Assembly: GCA_014763715.1 (NCBI GenBank)
Contig: JACXUV010000033.1
Coordinates: 1-55,893, forward strand
Direction: 5' to 3'
Origin: Rhodobacterales bacterium
GTDB lineage: Bacteria; Pseudomonadota; Alphaproteobacteria; Caulobacterales; Hyphomonadaceae
DNA: 55,893 nt
How positions within the stretch are numbered: position 1 is the first letter of the stretch; each line of letters begins with the position of its first letter. Below are positions 1 to 8,931 of this stretch, piece by piece. The notes below the pieces were generated by a model that saw only the letters and a list, made by a program, of their open reading frames with translations, was not told the DNA's origin and ran no database searches. Made by a program: the position numbers and the translations under genes.

Positions 1-1428
1 CTGAACCCGCTCCTGCAGGACCCGGCGCTCTCCTTCCACCCGCCGATGCTGTATCTTGGCTATGTCGGATACTCCTTCGTTTTCGCGCTGGCGGCGGCGG
101 GCATGATGGAAGGACGGATCGACCGGGTCTGGGCGAAGGAAGCGCGGCGCTGGTCGCTGGCCGCTTTCGTGCCGCTCACCTTCGGCATCGCGCTCGGCTC
201 CTACTGGGCCTATTACGAGCTTGGCTGGGGCGGCTGGTGGTTCTGGGATCCGGTGGAGAATGCCTCCCTGATGCCGTGGCTGATCGGGGCAGCGTTGCTG
301 CATTCCGTCATCGTTACCGAGAAGCGCGAGAACTTTGCCGCGTGGACGGCCCTGCTGGCCGTTATCGCCTTCCTGTTCTCGATCATGGGCGCCTTCCTTG
401 TCCGCTCCGGCGTGCTGACATCCGTGCATGCTTTCGCTGTCGACCCGAAGCGCGGGACCATCCTTCTGTTTGGACTGATGATTTATGGCGCGCTGGCGCT
501 TGGCCTGTTCGCCTGGCGCGGGCCGGCGCTGAAAGGGGCCAAGCCCTGGTTGATCGGCAGCCGGGAAGGCGCGCTGATGGCCAATAATGTCGTGCTGGTC
601 GTGGCCGCGCTGACCGTCCTGCTGGGCACGCTGTTCCCGCTGATGGCCGAGGCAGCGGGGCGCACCATGTCCGTGGGCGAACCATATTTCCGGCTGACTT
701 TCGTGCCGATCCTGGCCGTCTTGCTGATCCTCCTGCCAGTGGCGCAAAGCTGGGCCTGGGGCAAGGCAGACCTGAAACAATGGACCCGCTGGGCGATTGC
801 CGGTGCCGCGCTGGTGGCAGTGTTTGCCGTGCTCGGCGTAGGTGTCTTGCACATTTCCCTCGGCGCAGCCTTTGGCCTGGCACTCGGCGTGTGGCTGATC
901 GGCGGCTCCCTCTGGGAGCTGAAGCGCCGGGCCGTTACACTGAAGCGCGTCTTCCGCCTGTCGCCTCGGATCTGGGGCATGACGCTGGCGCATATCGGTA
1001 TCGGCGTCTTCATCATTGGCGCTGTGGTCGAGACCACAGCGCGTTACGAAACGACTGTGGCGCTGGCTGAAGGCGGCTCTGGCCGGGCGGCTGGCTGGAC
1101 GCTGACACTTGAAGATGTCAGCGCCATCGAAGGGCCGAACTGGTATGCCGACAAGGCCGTGCTGACCGCTACGAAAGGCGGCGTGAAGACCGTGCTGGAA
1201 CCGATGAAGCGCTATTACCCCGCAGCGCGCATGCCGACGACCGAGACCGCGATCTTCAAGACCGGCACAGGCGACCTCTATGCTGCGCTGGGCGAGCAAC
1301 GCGTCGTCGATGGTCAGGCGCGCTGGGTGTTCCGCGTCTACTTCAATCCGCTGATTGATTTCGTATACTTCGGTGTGCTCCTGATCGGCCTTGGTGGCCT
1401 GCTCAGCATGGTGAAGGTGAAACGATGA
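1..1428 (+). CDS. ccmF: Cytochrome c haem lyase subunit CcmF (5' end outside window)
   Basis: Integral membrane subunit of the system I cytochrome c maturation complex, which joins haem from CcmE to apocytochrome c in the periplasm. The reading frame is open from base 1, and the first codons already read as CcmF, so the gene begins upstream. The tryptophan-rich WWD haem-handling motif WWFWDPVENASLMPW lies at about 237-281, followed by EKREN and the SGVLTSVHAF segment. Many hydrophobic segments follow, and the last, near residues 455-470 of the partial frame, anchors the C-terminus. The stop overlaps the ccmH start (ATGA), so the two are translationally coupled. Identification is secure; only the N-terminus is missing. 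Confidence 0.95.
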   Translation: MNPLLQDPALSFHPPMLYLGYVGYSFVFALAAAGMMEGRIDRVWAKEARRWSLAAFVPLTFGIALGSYWAYYELGWGGWWFWDPVENASLMPWLIGAALLHSVIVTEKRENFAAWTALLAVIAFLFSIMGAFLVRSGVLTSVHAFAVDPKRGTILLFGLMIYGALALGLFAWRGPALKGAKPWLIGSREGALMANNVVLVVAALTVLLGTLFPLMAEAAGRTMSVGEPYFRLTFVPILAVLLILLPVAQSWAWGKADLKQWTRWAIAGAALVAVFAVLGVGVLHISLGAAFGLALGVWLIGGSLWELKRRAVTLKRVFRLSPRIWGMTLAHIGIGVFIIGAVVETTARYETTVALAEGGSGRAAGWTLTLEDVSAIEGPNWYADKAVLTATKGGVKTVLEPMKRYYPAARMPTTETAIFKTGTGDLYAALGEQRVVDGQARWVFRVYFNPLIDFVYFGVLLIGLGGLLSMVKVKR

Positions 1429-1823
1429 AAGCGTTGCTGCTGTCTCTCGTGATCGCACTTGCGGCGGATGTCCCGCTGGACGATCCGGCGGAAGAGGCGC
1501 GCGCCCAGGCCCTGATGCGGGAGCTGCGCTGTGTGGCCTGCGAGAATGAGCCGGTATCCCAGTCTGCGGCTCCGATCGCCGAAGACATGCGGACGCGCAT
1601 TCGCGAGATGGTCGGAGAAGGCTCCACCGATCAGCAGGTGCGCGACTGGTTTGAAAGCCGGTATGGAGAGTTCGTCCTGTTCCGTCCGAAAGGGCGGGGT
1701 ATCAGCGGAACGATTCTCTGGCTCGGCCCCTTCCTGCTACTCGCGATCGGGGCGTCGATCGGATTTCTCACGGCCCGGCGTAAACGGGCAGACGCAAGCC
1801 AGATCGAGTCGGAAGACGTCTGA
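1425..1823 (+). CDS. ccmH: Cytochrome c maturation protein CcmH
   Basis: Periplasm-facing thiol oxidoreductase that reduces the apocytochrome c CXXCH cysteines before haem attachment. The 132-residue protein has an N-terminal signal segment (residues 1-14), the family motif LRCVACEN with redox cysteines C36 and C39, then a helical domain. A single C-terminal membrane anchor lies at about residues 96-116 and is followed by basic residues. The length is normal for the short, CcmL-type CcmH. The start overlaps the ccmF stop by 4 nt. No ccmI follows: the next 660 bp are non-coding and then degP begins, so this is the end of the operon. Confidence 0.93.
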   Translation: MKALLLSLVIALAADVPLDDPAEEARAQALMRELRCVACENEPVSQSAAPIAEDMRTRIREMVGEGSTDQQVRDWFESRYGEFVLFRPKGRGISGTILWLGPFLLLAIGASIGFLTARRKRADASQIESEDV

Positions 1824-1838
1824 CCCTGCCGTCTGAGA

Positions 1839-2164
1839 CAGCCTGATCGCGAAAATGTGACTCGCGGGGTTTGCCGGCGCCGACCCCCGCGGGAATAGCC
1901 GTCAGGCTGGGTGGGGACAATGCTTGACGTCTGAATGGGACTTCGCAGGCCACCATGGCAGTTGGTGGGGATCGCGAAGTGGCGAAGGACGCCGGTAGGC
2001 CCGGGGATTGGGCCCTTTCAGCGCCGGCAACTTGTCTGGGCTGCAGGCGCGACGACGCAACAGCCAGTCTGGCATGCGGTTCATCAAGCGCACAAATCAG
2101 CCCCTTTTTGATCTGTATTGCATGTGAGTATGTATTGCACCCCACTCTATTACAAGGGGTTTTT
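1839..2164 (+). ncRNA. Candidate structured RNA in the ccmH-degP gap
   Basis: The gap holds no convincing protein gene but a series of nested perfect inverted repeats. (1) CAGCCTGA 1839-1846 pairs with 1902-1909 and encloses CGCGGGG 1863-1869 pairing with 1885-1891. (2) ACTTCGC 1940-1946 pairs with GCGAAGT 1974-1980 and encloses CCACC 1950-1954 with GGTGG 1964-1968. (3) GCCGG 1991-1995 pairs with CCGGC 2024-2028 and encloses GGCCC 1998-2002 with GGGCC 2010-2014. (4) GGCTG 2039-2043 pairs with CAGCC 2061-2065. A terminator-like hairpin with a T-run follows at 2139-2164. Such order suggests a folded RNA on either strand. I could not match it to RNase P, tmRNA, 6S, SRP or the common riboswitches. 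Strand and ends are guesses. Confidence 0.35.
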
Positions 2165-2176
2165 GAACTTTTTGAT
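2104..2176. repeat. Two pairs of short direct repeats
   Basis: CTTTTTGAT occurs at 2104-2112 and again at 2168-2176. Between them TGTATTGCA occurs at 2114-2122 and 2131-2139, 17 bp apart start to start. The phased pair could be tandem binding sites, and the outer pair could be a footprint of past insertion. Neither reading is proven. Base composition drops to AT-rich here compared with the GC-rich stem region just upstream. Confidence 0.4.
2139..2164 (+). terminator. Terminator-like hairpin with T-run
   Basis: ACCCC 2139-2143 pairs with GGGGT 2156-2160 over a 12-nt loop, and five T residues follow (2160-2164). The stem is short, so this is a weak intrinsic terminator at best. It would end either ccm operon read-through or the candidate RNA upstream. 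Confidence 0.35.
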
Positions 2177-2252
2177 TCCACTGGTATGAATACTGGCGGT
2201 CATAAAGCAGGGGGGTATTGAAGCGGGCTAAATGGTTGATGAGGCTGGCTAA

Positions 2253-2288
2253 CAGGTGGACGCCTGTTGGAACATCTTGCTCCACCTG
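2253..2288. repeat. Perfect 7-bp inverted repeat in the ccmH-degP gap
   Basis: CAGGTGG 2253-2259 is the exact reverse complement of CCACCTG 2282-2288, with 22 nt between. It lies about 200 bp upstream of degP, beyond the usual promoter distance. I see nothing else recognisable between 2166 and the degP ribosome site at 2473-2478. Confidence 0.3.
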
Positions 2289-2485
2289 ATCTGGGTGCGC
2301 TGGCAAAATTCGCGGGATTGGAAGCGGAGGCGATAGCCATGGAGTGGTCTATTTTGTCCCGGCGTGACCTGATCTCCTGATTCCATTCGACTTACTGACA
2401 TTTAATGACCACATTACCACGCGTATGATTATGTAACGTTCGTCCGGACAAACGGCGATTTTTCAGCGAGTTGGAGAGAGAAATC

Positions 2486-4027
2486 ATGAAACTTGGCATT
2501 TCTCGGCAGGCCTTGGTTGCAGCGCTTTTCGGGGCGGCAGCGATCGGGTCCTTGTCGATCGCGCCTCAGATTCTCAGCCCTGAGGCTGGCGCTCAGCCAA
2601 TTGCGATCCAGCCGCCTGCGGGTGCGCCGATGAGCTTTGCCGACCTGATCGAGCGTGTCGAACCGGCCGTGGTCAGCGTGAACGTCGTCTCCGAGCGCAA
2701 GGTCAATGACCTTGGCGACATGCAGCAATTCTTCGAACAGTTCCGCGGCCTTCCGGGGCTGGACGATTTCCTCGAACAGCGCCGCCAGCAGCAGGAAGAA
2801 GAGGGTGACGAGCCGCAGACCCAGGAAGCCCGCTCGCTGGGCTCAGGCTTCTTTATCTCGCAGGACGGCTACATCGTGACCAACAACCACGTTGTTGAGG
2901 ACGCGGTGCAGATCGAAGTGGTGAACAAGGATGGCGACAAGTTCGAGGCCGAACTGGTCGGCACCGACCCCGACACCGACCTTGCCGTCATCAAGGTGAA
3001 GGAAGCGGGCAAGTATCCCTATGTCCGCTTCGGCAACTCGCACAATCTGCGCAAGGGCGACTGGGTTGTCGCGCTGGGCAACCCGTTCGGCTTCAGCGGT
3101 ACGGCAACGGCCGGCATCCTGTCCGCCGACGGGCGTGAGCTGGGCAATGACAGCCCGTACACTGACTTTCTTCAGATCGACGCCGCCATCAACCGCGGCA
3201 ACTCCGGTGGGCCGACCTTTGACCTGCACGGCAATGTCGTGGGCGTGAATACCCAGATCCTCTCGCCCACCGGCGGCTCTGTCGGGATCGGTTTTGCCAT
3301 CCCGGCTGAACTGGCCCAGGAAGTGACGCAGGCTATCATCAAGGACGGCCATGTTTCGCGCGGCTGGCTGGGCGTGCAGATCCAGGACCTGACCGAAGAC
3401 ATGGCGGAAGCCCAGGGCATGCCGAACAATGACGGCGCCATCATCGCCGACGTGACGGAAAACAGCCCGGCATCAAAAGGCGGGCTGCAGCGCGGCGACA
3501 TCATTCTGTCCGTCAATGGCCAGAAGGTGAGCGATGCAACGTCGACGACGCGCCTTGTCGGCCGGCTGATCGCGAACACGTCCAACAAGTTCGACATCAT
3601 GCGCGGCGGCAAGCAGCAGACGATCAACGTCGTCGTTGGCGAGCGTGGCGACAGTGCGAACGCTCAGCGGATCCCGGCTTCGGCCCTGTCCAAGGATTCG
3701 GGCAAGCATGATGATGAAGCATCGCTGGAGTCCCTCGGCGTGACGTTCGTGCCGCTCGATGACGAGATGCGTGAGCGCCTTGGTCTCGACAAGGACGAAG
3801 CTGGCCTCGTGATTTCCGAAGTCGAGCGCGGTGGCGCCATCGAAGAGGCGGGCCTGCAGCGCGGCATGGTCATCCTCGAGGCAAACAACGAACCGGTGTC
3901 GAGTGTCGACGTGCTGAAGAAGGCCATCGACGCAGCCAAGAAGGCGAACCGGACGAAAATTCTGATCGCCGTGCGCGTGGGCCAGATCACGACCTATCGC
4001 ACCATCGACATCAGCGAAGACAAGTGA
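2486..4027 (+). CDS. degP: Periplasmic serine endoprotease, DegP/Do family
   Basis: HtrA-type protease and chaperone that degrades misfolded envelope proteins. The ATG at 2486 is preceded by GGAGAG at 2473-2478; an in-frame TTG at 2471 overlaps that ribosome site and is not the start. The 513-residue protein has a signal peptide (about 1-36), then a trypsin-like domain with the catalytic triad H135 (TNNHVV), D165 (DTDLAV) and S240 (GNSGGP), then two PDZ domains (about 275-370 and 405-505). A Q/E-rich insert around residues 98-115 corresponds to the variable LA loop. It heads a tight run with a two-component pair, which may sense envelope stress. Confidence 0.95.
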   Translation: MKLGISRQALVAALFGAAAIGSLSIAPQILSPEAGAQPIAIQPPAGAPMSFADLIERVEPAVVSVNVVSERKVNDLGDMQQFFEQFRGLPGLDDFLEQRRQQQEEEGDEPQTQEARSLGSGFFISQDGYIVTNNHVVEDAVQIEVVNKDGDKFEAELVGTDPDTDLAVIKVKEAGKYPYVRFGNSHNLRKGDWVVALGNPFGFSGTATAGILSADGRELGNDSPYTDFLQIDAAINRGNSGGPTFDLHGNVVGVNTQILSPTGGSVGIGFAIPAELAQEVTQAIIKDGHVSRGWLGVQIQDLTEDMAEAQGMPNNDGAIIADVTENSPASKGGLQRGDIILSVNGQKVSDATSTTRLVGRLIANTSNKFDIMRGGKQQTINVVVGERGDSANAQRIPASALSKDSGKHDDEASLESLGVTFVPLDDEMRERLGLDKDEAGLVISEVERGGAIEEAGLQRGMVILEANNEPVSSVDVLKKAIDAAKKANRTKILIAVRVGQITTYRTIDISEDK

Positions 4028-4061
4028 GGCGGAAATGTTTGAAACAGTTCAGGAGGACTCC

Positions 4062-4736
4062 ATGCGTGTGCTGGTGATCGAAGACGATGCCGAAATGGCC
4101 GGTTTCATCGAAAAGGTCCTCGTCGAGGCCGGTCACACGGTGGACCGGGCAGACGATGGCGAACGCGGGCTTGAAAAGGCGCGTTCCGAGGAATTCGACG
4201 CCATGGTGGTGGACCGAATGCTGCCTCAGAAAGATGGCCTGACCCTGCTGAAGGAGTTCCGCGATGCAGGCGGCACGACGCCGGCCCTGTTCCTGTCGGC
4301 GCTGGGCGATGTGCAGAACAAGGTGCAAGGCCTGAAGGCCGGTGCCGAAGACTATCTGGCCAAGCCCTTCGCCCCGGCCGAACTGGCCGCGCGTGTCGAG
4401 GCCCTCGGCCGCCGTACGCCGGGCCAGGAGCCGCCGGTCACCGTGCTGAAAGCTGGCGATCTGGAAATGAACCTGCTGACCCGCAAGGTCACGCGGGCTG
4501 GCCAGAAGATTGACCTTCAGCCGCGCGAATTCCGCCTGCTGGAATACCTGATGCGCCATGCCGGCCAGGTGGTGACGCGCACCATGCTTCTGGAAAAAGT
4601 GTGGGACTACAATTTCGATCCGCAGACCAATGTGATCGACGTGCATGTCTCGCGCCTGCGCGCCAAGATCGACAAGGAGTTCGATGAGCCGCTGCTGCAC
4701 ACAATCCGGGGTGCCGGATACAAGCTGCAGGGCTAG
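4062..4736 (+). CDS. OmpR/PhoB-family response regulator
   Basis: DNA-binding regulator of 224 residues. The start is the ATG at 4062, directly behind AGGAGG at 4051-4056; an upstream ATG at 4035 has no comparable ribosome site. The receiver domain (1-115) shows the acidic pair E7-D8-D9, phospho-acceptor D51 (VVDRMLP) and K101 (LAKPF). The winged-helix effector (about 128-222) ends with the typical VDVHVSRLRAKID and IRGAGYKL motifs. It lies 34 nt after degP and 32 nt before its cognate kinase. The target genes are unknown; linkage suggests envelope stress or degP itself. Confidence 0.93.
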   Translation: MRVLVIEDDAEMAGFIEKVLVEAGHTVDRADDGERGLEKARSEEFDAMVVDRMLPQKDGLTLLKEFRDAGGTTPALFLSALGDVQNKVQGLKAGAEDYLAKPFAPAELAARVEALGRRTPGQEPPVTVLKAGDLEMNLLTRKVTRAGQKIDLQPREFRLLEYLMRHAGQVVTRTMLLEKVWDYNFDPQTNVIDVHVSRLRAKIDKEFDEPLLHTIRGAGYKLQG

Positions 4737-4768
4737 ACGGGCGTGCAGGGCGCTGGCACTAGCGAGCC

Positions 4769-6169
4769 ATGAAATTCGCCCTGCCGACCTTTCTGCGAAC
4801 CACGACGTTCAAGCTGGCGCTGCTCTACAGTGCCATGTTTGCGGCCTTTTCGGCGGCGCTGCTGGTCTATCTCTACTATTCGACGGTTTACTACATCCGC
4901 GCGGAATCAGACCGGCGGATGGACCTTGAGTTCGAACAGCTCGGCAATGCCTATTTCACCGGCGGCATGGAACGGCTGCAGGAGTCGGTGTTCGAGCGGA
5001 TGACCCGGAACGGGTCTACGTTTTTCTATTATCTGGAAGACTCGACGGGCAAGCGGCTGGCCGGCCACTTCCAGCGCATGCCAGCGCATAATCCGGACCT
5101 GGATGTCCAGACGATCTATTTCGATGTGACGCTGATGGAACCGGACGGCACGGAGATCGAGCGTCCTGCCGCCGGGCGAATTGTGCGCCTGAAGGACAAT
5201 GGCGGGGCCCTGCTGGTTGCTTTCGATGCGGCCCAGCAGACGGCGATTGTGGGCCGTATCCAGAACGCGATCTTCATCGCCGCACCAATCGGCCTGATCC
5301 TGTCGCTCCTCGGCGGCGTTTTGATCTCGCGCGGCGCGGCGCGGCGCGCGGACGAACTGTCGCGAACGGCTGAGGCCGTGATGGGCGGTGAGCTGGGCCG
5401 GCGGGTGCCGGTGCGCGGCTCGGGCGATGAATTCGACCGGCTTGGCGCCCGCATCAATGCCATGCTCGACCAGATCGAGAAGCTGGTGGAATCGACCCGG
5501 AACACAGGCAACGCCATCGCGCACGATTTGCGCTCTCCTCTGTCCCGCCTTCGCAACCGGCTGGAGATTGCCCTGTCTGAGCCGATGTCTAAGGAAAGCG
5601 CCGAGGCGACACTGGAAGAGACGGTGGAGGAAGTCGACCGCGTGCTGGGCACGTTCAATGCCATCCTCCGTCTTGCCCGCCTGGAAGCCGGGGCCGAGGG
5701 CGAGCGGGTGCGCATGGATGTCAGCGAGCTGGCCGAGCAGCTGGCCGAACTGTTCGAGCCCGCCTGCGATGATGCCGAGCAGAGCTTCCGCAGCCAGATC
5801 ACGAAACACCTGATGGTGCTGGGCGACCGGGACCTGATCGGTCAGGCCCTGTCGAACCTGCTCGACAATGCGATCAAATACACGCCCGCAGGCGGCACAA
5901 TCAGCCTGACCGTGGCGCGCGGACCGGAAGGGACGGTAGACCTGACCGTCGTGGACACAGGGCCCGGCGTACCTTCGGAGTCGCGTGACCGTGTTGTGCA
6001 GCGGTTCCAGCGCATGGATTCGGCCCGCACCCAGCCGGGCAGTGGTCTCGGCCTGGCCCTCGTCGTGTCGGTTGCGGAAATGCACGGCGGACAATTGATC
6101 CTGACGGATGGCAGCGGCCCGCCGGACATGCCCGGCCTGAAGGCGACGCTGCGGCTGCCGAGGGCCTGA
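4769..6169 (+). CDS. Membrane sensor histidine kinase
   Basis: 466 residues, cognate kinase of the preceding regulator. The first membrane segment is at about 13-38. A periplasmic sensor domain of about 130 residues follows, then a second membrane segment (about 168-190), HAMP (about 191-243), HisKA with phospho-accepting H252 in IAHDLRSPLSR, and HATPase_c with NLLDNAIKYTP, DTGPGVP and GSGLGLALV boxes. The ribosome site is weak, which fits low, coupled expression. The stop is only 4 nt from glnE, so glnE is probably co-transcribed. Confidence 0.92.
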   Translation: MKFALPTFLRTTTFKLALLYSAMFAAFSAALLVYLYYSTVYYIRAESDRRMDLEFEQLGNAYFTGGMERLQESVFERMTRNGSTFFYYLEDSTGKRLAGHFQRMPAHNPDLDVQTIYFDVTLMEPDGTEIERPAAGRIVRLKDNGGALLVAFDAAQQTAIVGRIQNAIFIAAPIGLILSLLGGVLISRGAARRADELSRTAEAVMGGELGRRVPVRGSGDEFDRLGARINAMLDQIEKLVESTRNTGNAIAHDLRSPLSRLRNRLEIALSEPMSKESAEATLEETVEEVDRVLGTFNAILRLARLEAGAEGERVRMDVSELAEQLAELFEPACDDAEQSFRSQITKHLMVLGDRDLIGQALSNLLDNAIKYTPAGGTISLTVARGPEGTVDLTVVDTGPGVPSESRDRVVQRFQRMDSARTQPGSGLGLALVVSVAEMHGGQLILTDGSGPPDMPGLKATLRLPRA

Positions 6170-6173
6170 CACT

Positions 6174-8861
6174 ATGCTGAACGTGAAACCCGTTGCTGCC
6201 ACCCCGGAAGCCGCGCTTGCGCTGGCTTTTGATCGCGCCCCGTATCTGCGCCGCCTGGCGGGACGAGACCTTGAAGACCACGACTGGCGCGAGGCGATAG
6301 AGACCGTACGGATGCTGGCGAAGCCGCCGCAGCGCTCCTATGAGGAGACGATGCGCGTCCTGCGCCGTGCCAAGCAGGCGACCCATCTGTCGCTTGCCGG
6401 AGACGACTTGTCCGGCACGCTGGATGTGATGGACGTGACGCTGGTTCTTACGGAACTGGCCTGCGAGTGCGTCGACACGGCGATGAAAATTGCGCTTGCC
6501 CATTACGGCCTGTCCGGGGATGGCCTGTTTGCCATTGCGCTGGGCAAGATGGGCGCGTTCGAGCTGAACTATTCCAGCGATATCGACTTCTGCATTTTCT
6601 ACGATCCGGAAATCTTCGACGGTGGCGAGCGTTCCCCCGGCGAAGCCGCGCAGCGCATCGCGCGCGACATCGTGCGGATATTCGATGAGTATACGGAAGA
6701 TGGCTATATCTTCCGCACGGATCTGCGCCTGCGGCCTGACCCGTCTTCCACGCCGCTGGCCGTGTCCACGGCGATGGCGGAACTCTATTATGAGAGCGTC
6801 GGCCAGAACTGGGAGCGGATGGTCTGGATCAAGGCCCGCCCGGCTGCGGGTGACCTTGCTGTCGCCAGGCGTTTCCTGAAGGGCATGGAACCCTATGTCT
6901 GGCGGCGAAACCTCGATTACTGGGCCATCGGTGACATCCAGGCGATCAAGCGGATGATCAATACCAAGGCCAAGGCGCGGGATTTCGATATTCCAAATCC
7001 CGACATCAAACTTGGCCCCGGCGGCATTAGGGAGATCGAGTTCTTTGTCCAGACCCAGCAGCTGATCCTCGGCGGTCGCCGGCCGGAGCTGCGGGACAAC
7101 ACAACCCTTGGCGCCATGGAAGCCCTGCGCGCAGGCGGTGTCGTCGCAGACCAGACCGCGCGCGACCTGACCGAAGCCTACCGCCAGCTGCGCAATGTCG
7201 AGCACCGCGTCCAGATGCGGAATGATGAGCAGACGCATACGCTGCCGAAAGACCCGGAAGCGCGCGAGGCCGTCGCCTTCCTCAGCGGCTATGGAAATCT
7301 GGAAGCATTCGACCGGGATCTCCTGGAAACACGCCGCATGGTGCAGGCGGCTTATGACGCCCTGTTCGCCGCGGAAGACCGCGCCGCAGGGGAAAGCCGG
7401 ATCGGGAACCTCGTCTTCACCGGCGTCGATGATGATCCGGGAACGGTGGAAACGCTGGCCAATCTCGGCTTCAGCAATCCGAGCGCCGCGATCGAGACCA
7501 TCCGCAACTGGCACCGCGGGCGCGTGCCTGCCACACGCACGGCGCGCGGGCGGGAATTGCTGACGGCGATCCTGCCGCGCCTCCTGGAGGACATGGGCAA
7601 GACGGGCGAGGCGGATGAGGCGTTTCGCTGGTTCTCGCGTTTCTTCGGCGGGCTGTCTTCAGGCGTGCAGACGCTGGCCATGCTGCTGGCGGAGCCGGAC
7701 CTGCTGGACGATCTGGTGGCGACGCTGGCACTGGCGCCGCGGCTGGCAGAGATCCTGTCCCGACGGCCGGACCTGTTGGAGTCCCTCGTCAGCGGGCAGG
7801 CGCCGGTGCGTCCGGAAATCGGGCCGGAGACAAGTTTCGATGCCGCGCTGGATTCCTGGCGCCGCTATCATCGGGAGCAGCAGTTCCTGACGGGGCACCG
7901 CCTGCTGCACGGCCTGATCCCGGCGAAGGAAGCGGCGGGATACTGGACGGAACTCGCCGATGACACGATCACGGAGATGGCAGCTGCGGCAAAGTGGGAA
8001 ACCGAGCGCCGCAACGGGCCGCAGCCTGGCCGCTGGGGTGTGTTCGCCATGGGCAAACTGGGCGGGCAGGAACTGACGGCCGGCTCTGACCTCGACATCA
8101 TCGTGATCTATGATGCCGATCCGATGGAAGCGCAGACCTGGTACACGCGGTTCACCCAGCGCCTGATCACGGCCCTGACGGCGCCGACGGCGGAAGGCGC
8201 GCTGTACGAGGTGGATATGCGCCTGCGCCCCTCCGGCCGCGCCGGGCCTGTCGCTGTCAGCCTGCCTGCTTTCGAATCCTACCAGAACAATGACGCCTGG
8301 ACCTGGGAGCATATGGCGCTGACGCGCCTGCGTCCCGTGGTCGGCGATGCAGCGCTGGGGCAGGAGGTCATGGGCATCGCCATGGATGCGATCACCAGCC
8401 GGGCACGGACAAATGCGGAGAAGATCCCCGCGGATATCACCGACATGCGCAACCGTCTCTACCGGGAGAAACCGGGCAAGGGACTATGGGACCTGAAAAC
8501 CGCCGAGGGCGGACTGGTCGATGTCGAGTTCATGGTGCAGCAGGACATGTTGCTGGGCGGCCGCCCGGACGCCATCCGCGCCTCGACGCAAGAGGCGATT
8601 GCCCGCTCCAGCTTTCCGGCCGACCAGCAGGCCTTGCTGAGCGGGGGGCTCAGCCTGTTGCAGGCCCTGCAGCAGGTGCAGCGGATTGCCATCGGTACGG
8701 AAACCGAAACGGACGCCATGCCTGCCGGCCTGCGTGACCGGCTTTGCCGCGCAGTTGATGCAACGGACTTTCCGGCGCTTGAGGCGGAATTATCCGCAAC
8801 AAAATCAAGGCTGCATCTCCTTGCTCGGGAAAAACTGCACCTCGGTGCGACGGAAAGCTGA
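6174..8861 (+). CDS. glnE: Glutamine synthetase adenylyltransferase / deadenylylase GlnE
   Basis: Bifunctional enzyme that adenylylates or deadenylylates glutamine synthetase in response to PII, linking nitrogen status to GS activity. The 895-residue protein contains two nucleotidyltransferase halves. The N-terminal deadenylylase has GKMGAFELNYSSDIDF at about residues 124-139. The C-terminal adenylylase has GKLGGQELTAGSDLDI at about 626-641. Each has the paired acidic metal ligands and a downstream DxRLRP (TDLRLRPD and VDMRLRPSG). The length is slightly short for the family but both domains look intact. It starts 4 nt after the kinase stop, which ties nitrogen control to an envelope-stress operon. 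Confidence 0.95.
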   Translation: MLNVKPVAATPEAALALAFDRAPYLRRLAGRDLEDHDWREAIETVRMLAKPPQRSYEETMRVLRRAKQATHLSLAGDDLSGTLDVMDVTLVLTELACECVDTAMKIALAHYGLSGDGLFAIALGKMGAFELNYSSDIDFCIFYDPEIFDGGERSPGEAAQRIARDIVRIFDEYTEDGYIFRTDLRLRPDPSSTPLAVSTAMAELYYESVGQNWERMVWIKARPAAGDLAVARRFLKGMEPYVWRRNLDYWAIGDIQAIKRMINTKAKARDFDIPNPDIKLGPGGIREIEFFVQTQQLILGGRRPELRDNTTLGAMEALRAGGVVADQTARDLTEAYRQLRNVEHRVQMRNDEQTHTLPKDPEAREAVAFLSGYGNLEAFDRDLLETRRMVQAAYDALFAAEDRAAGESRIGNLVFTGVDDDPGTVETLANLGFSNPSAAIETIRNWHRGRVPATRTARGRELLTAILPRLLEDMGKTGEADEAFRWFSRFFGGLSSGVQTLAMLLAEPDLLDDLVATLALAPRLAEILSRRPDLLESLVSGQAPVRPEIGPETSFDAALDSWRRYHREQQFLTGHRLLHGLIPAKEAAGYWTELADDTITEMAAAAKWETERRNGPQPGRWGVFAMGKLGGQELTAGSDLDIIVIYDADPMEAQTWYTRFTQRLITALTAPTAEGALYEVDMRLRPSGRAGPVAVSLPAFESYQNNDAWTWEHMALTRLRPVVGDAALGQEVMGIAMDAITSRARTNAEKIPADITDMRNRLYREKPGKGLWDLKTAEGGLVDVEFMVQQDMLLGGRPDAIRASTQEAIARSSFPADQQALLSGGLSLLQALQQVQRIAIGTETETDAMPAGLRDRLCRAVDATDFPALEAELSATKSRLHLLAREKLHLGATES

Positions 8862-8931
8862 CGGCCTCTCGTTGAATAGACAATGGTTGCCTTCAGTGAT
8901 TGGCAGCCGCTCAAGAGAGGAGTCTCAACTG

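Noticed and set aside
1839-2065. Known riboswitch or housekeeping RNA
   Set aside because: The conserved core sequences of cobalamin, TPP, FMN and glycine switches, and of RNase P and tmRNA, were not found.
1768-2181. Open frame of 137 codons on the minus strand over the ccmH end and gap
   Set aside because: It has no ribosome site, antisense overlap with ccmH, and Ser/Arg/Pro-rich composition typical of a shadow frame over structured DNA.
5901-7514. 537-codon open frame antisense to the kinase end and glnE
   Set aside because: No start signal and no recognisable domain; glnE motifs are on the other strand.
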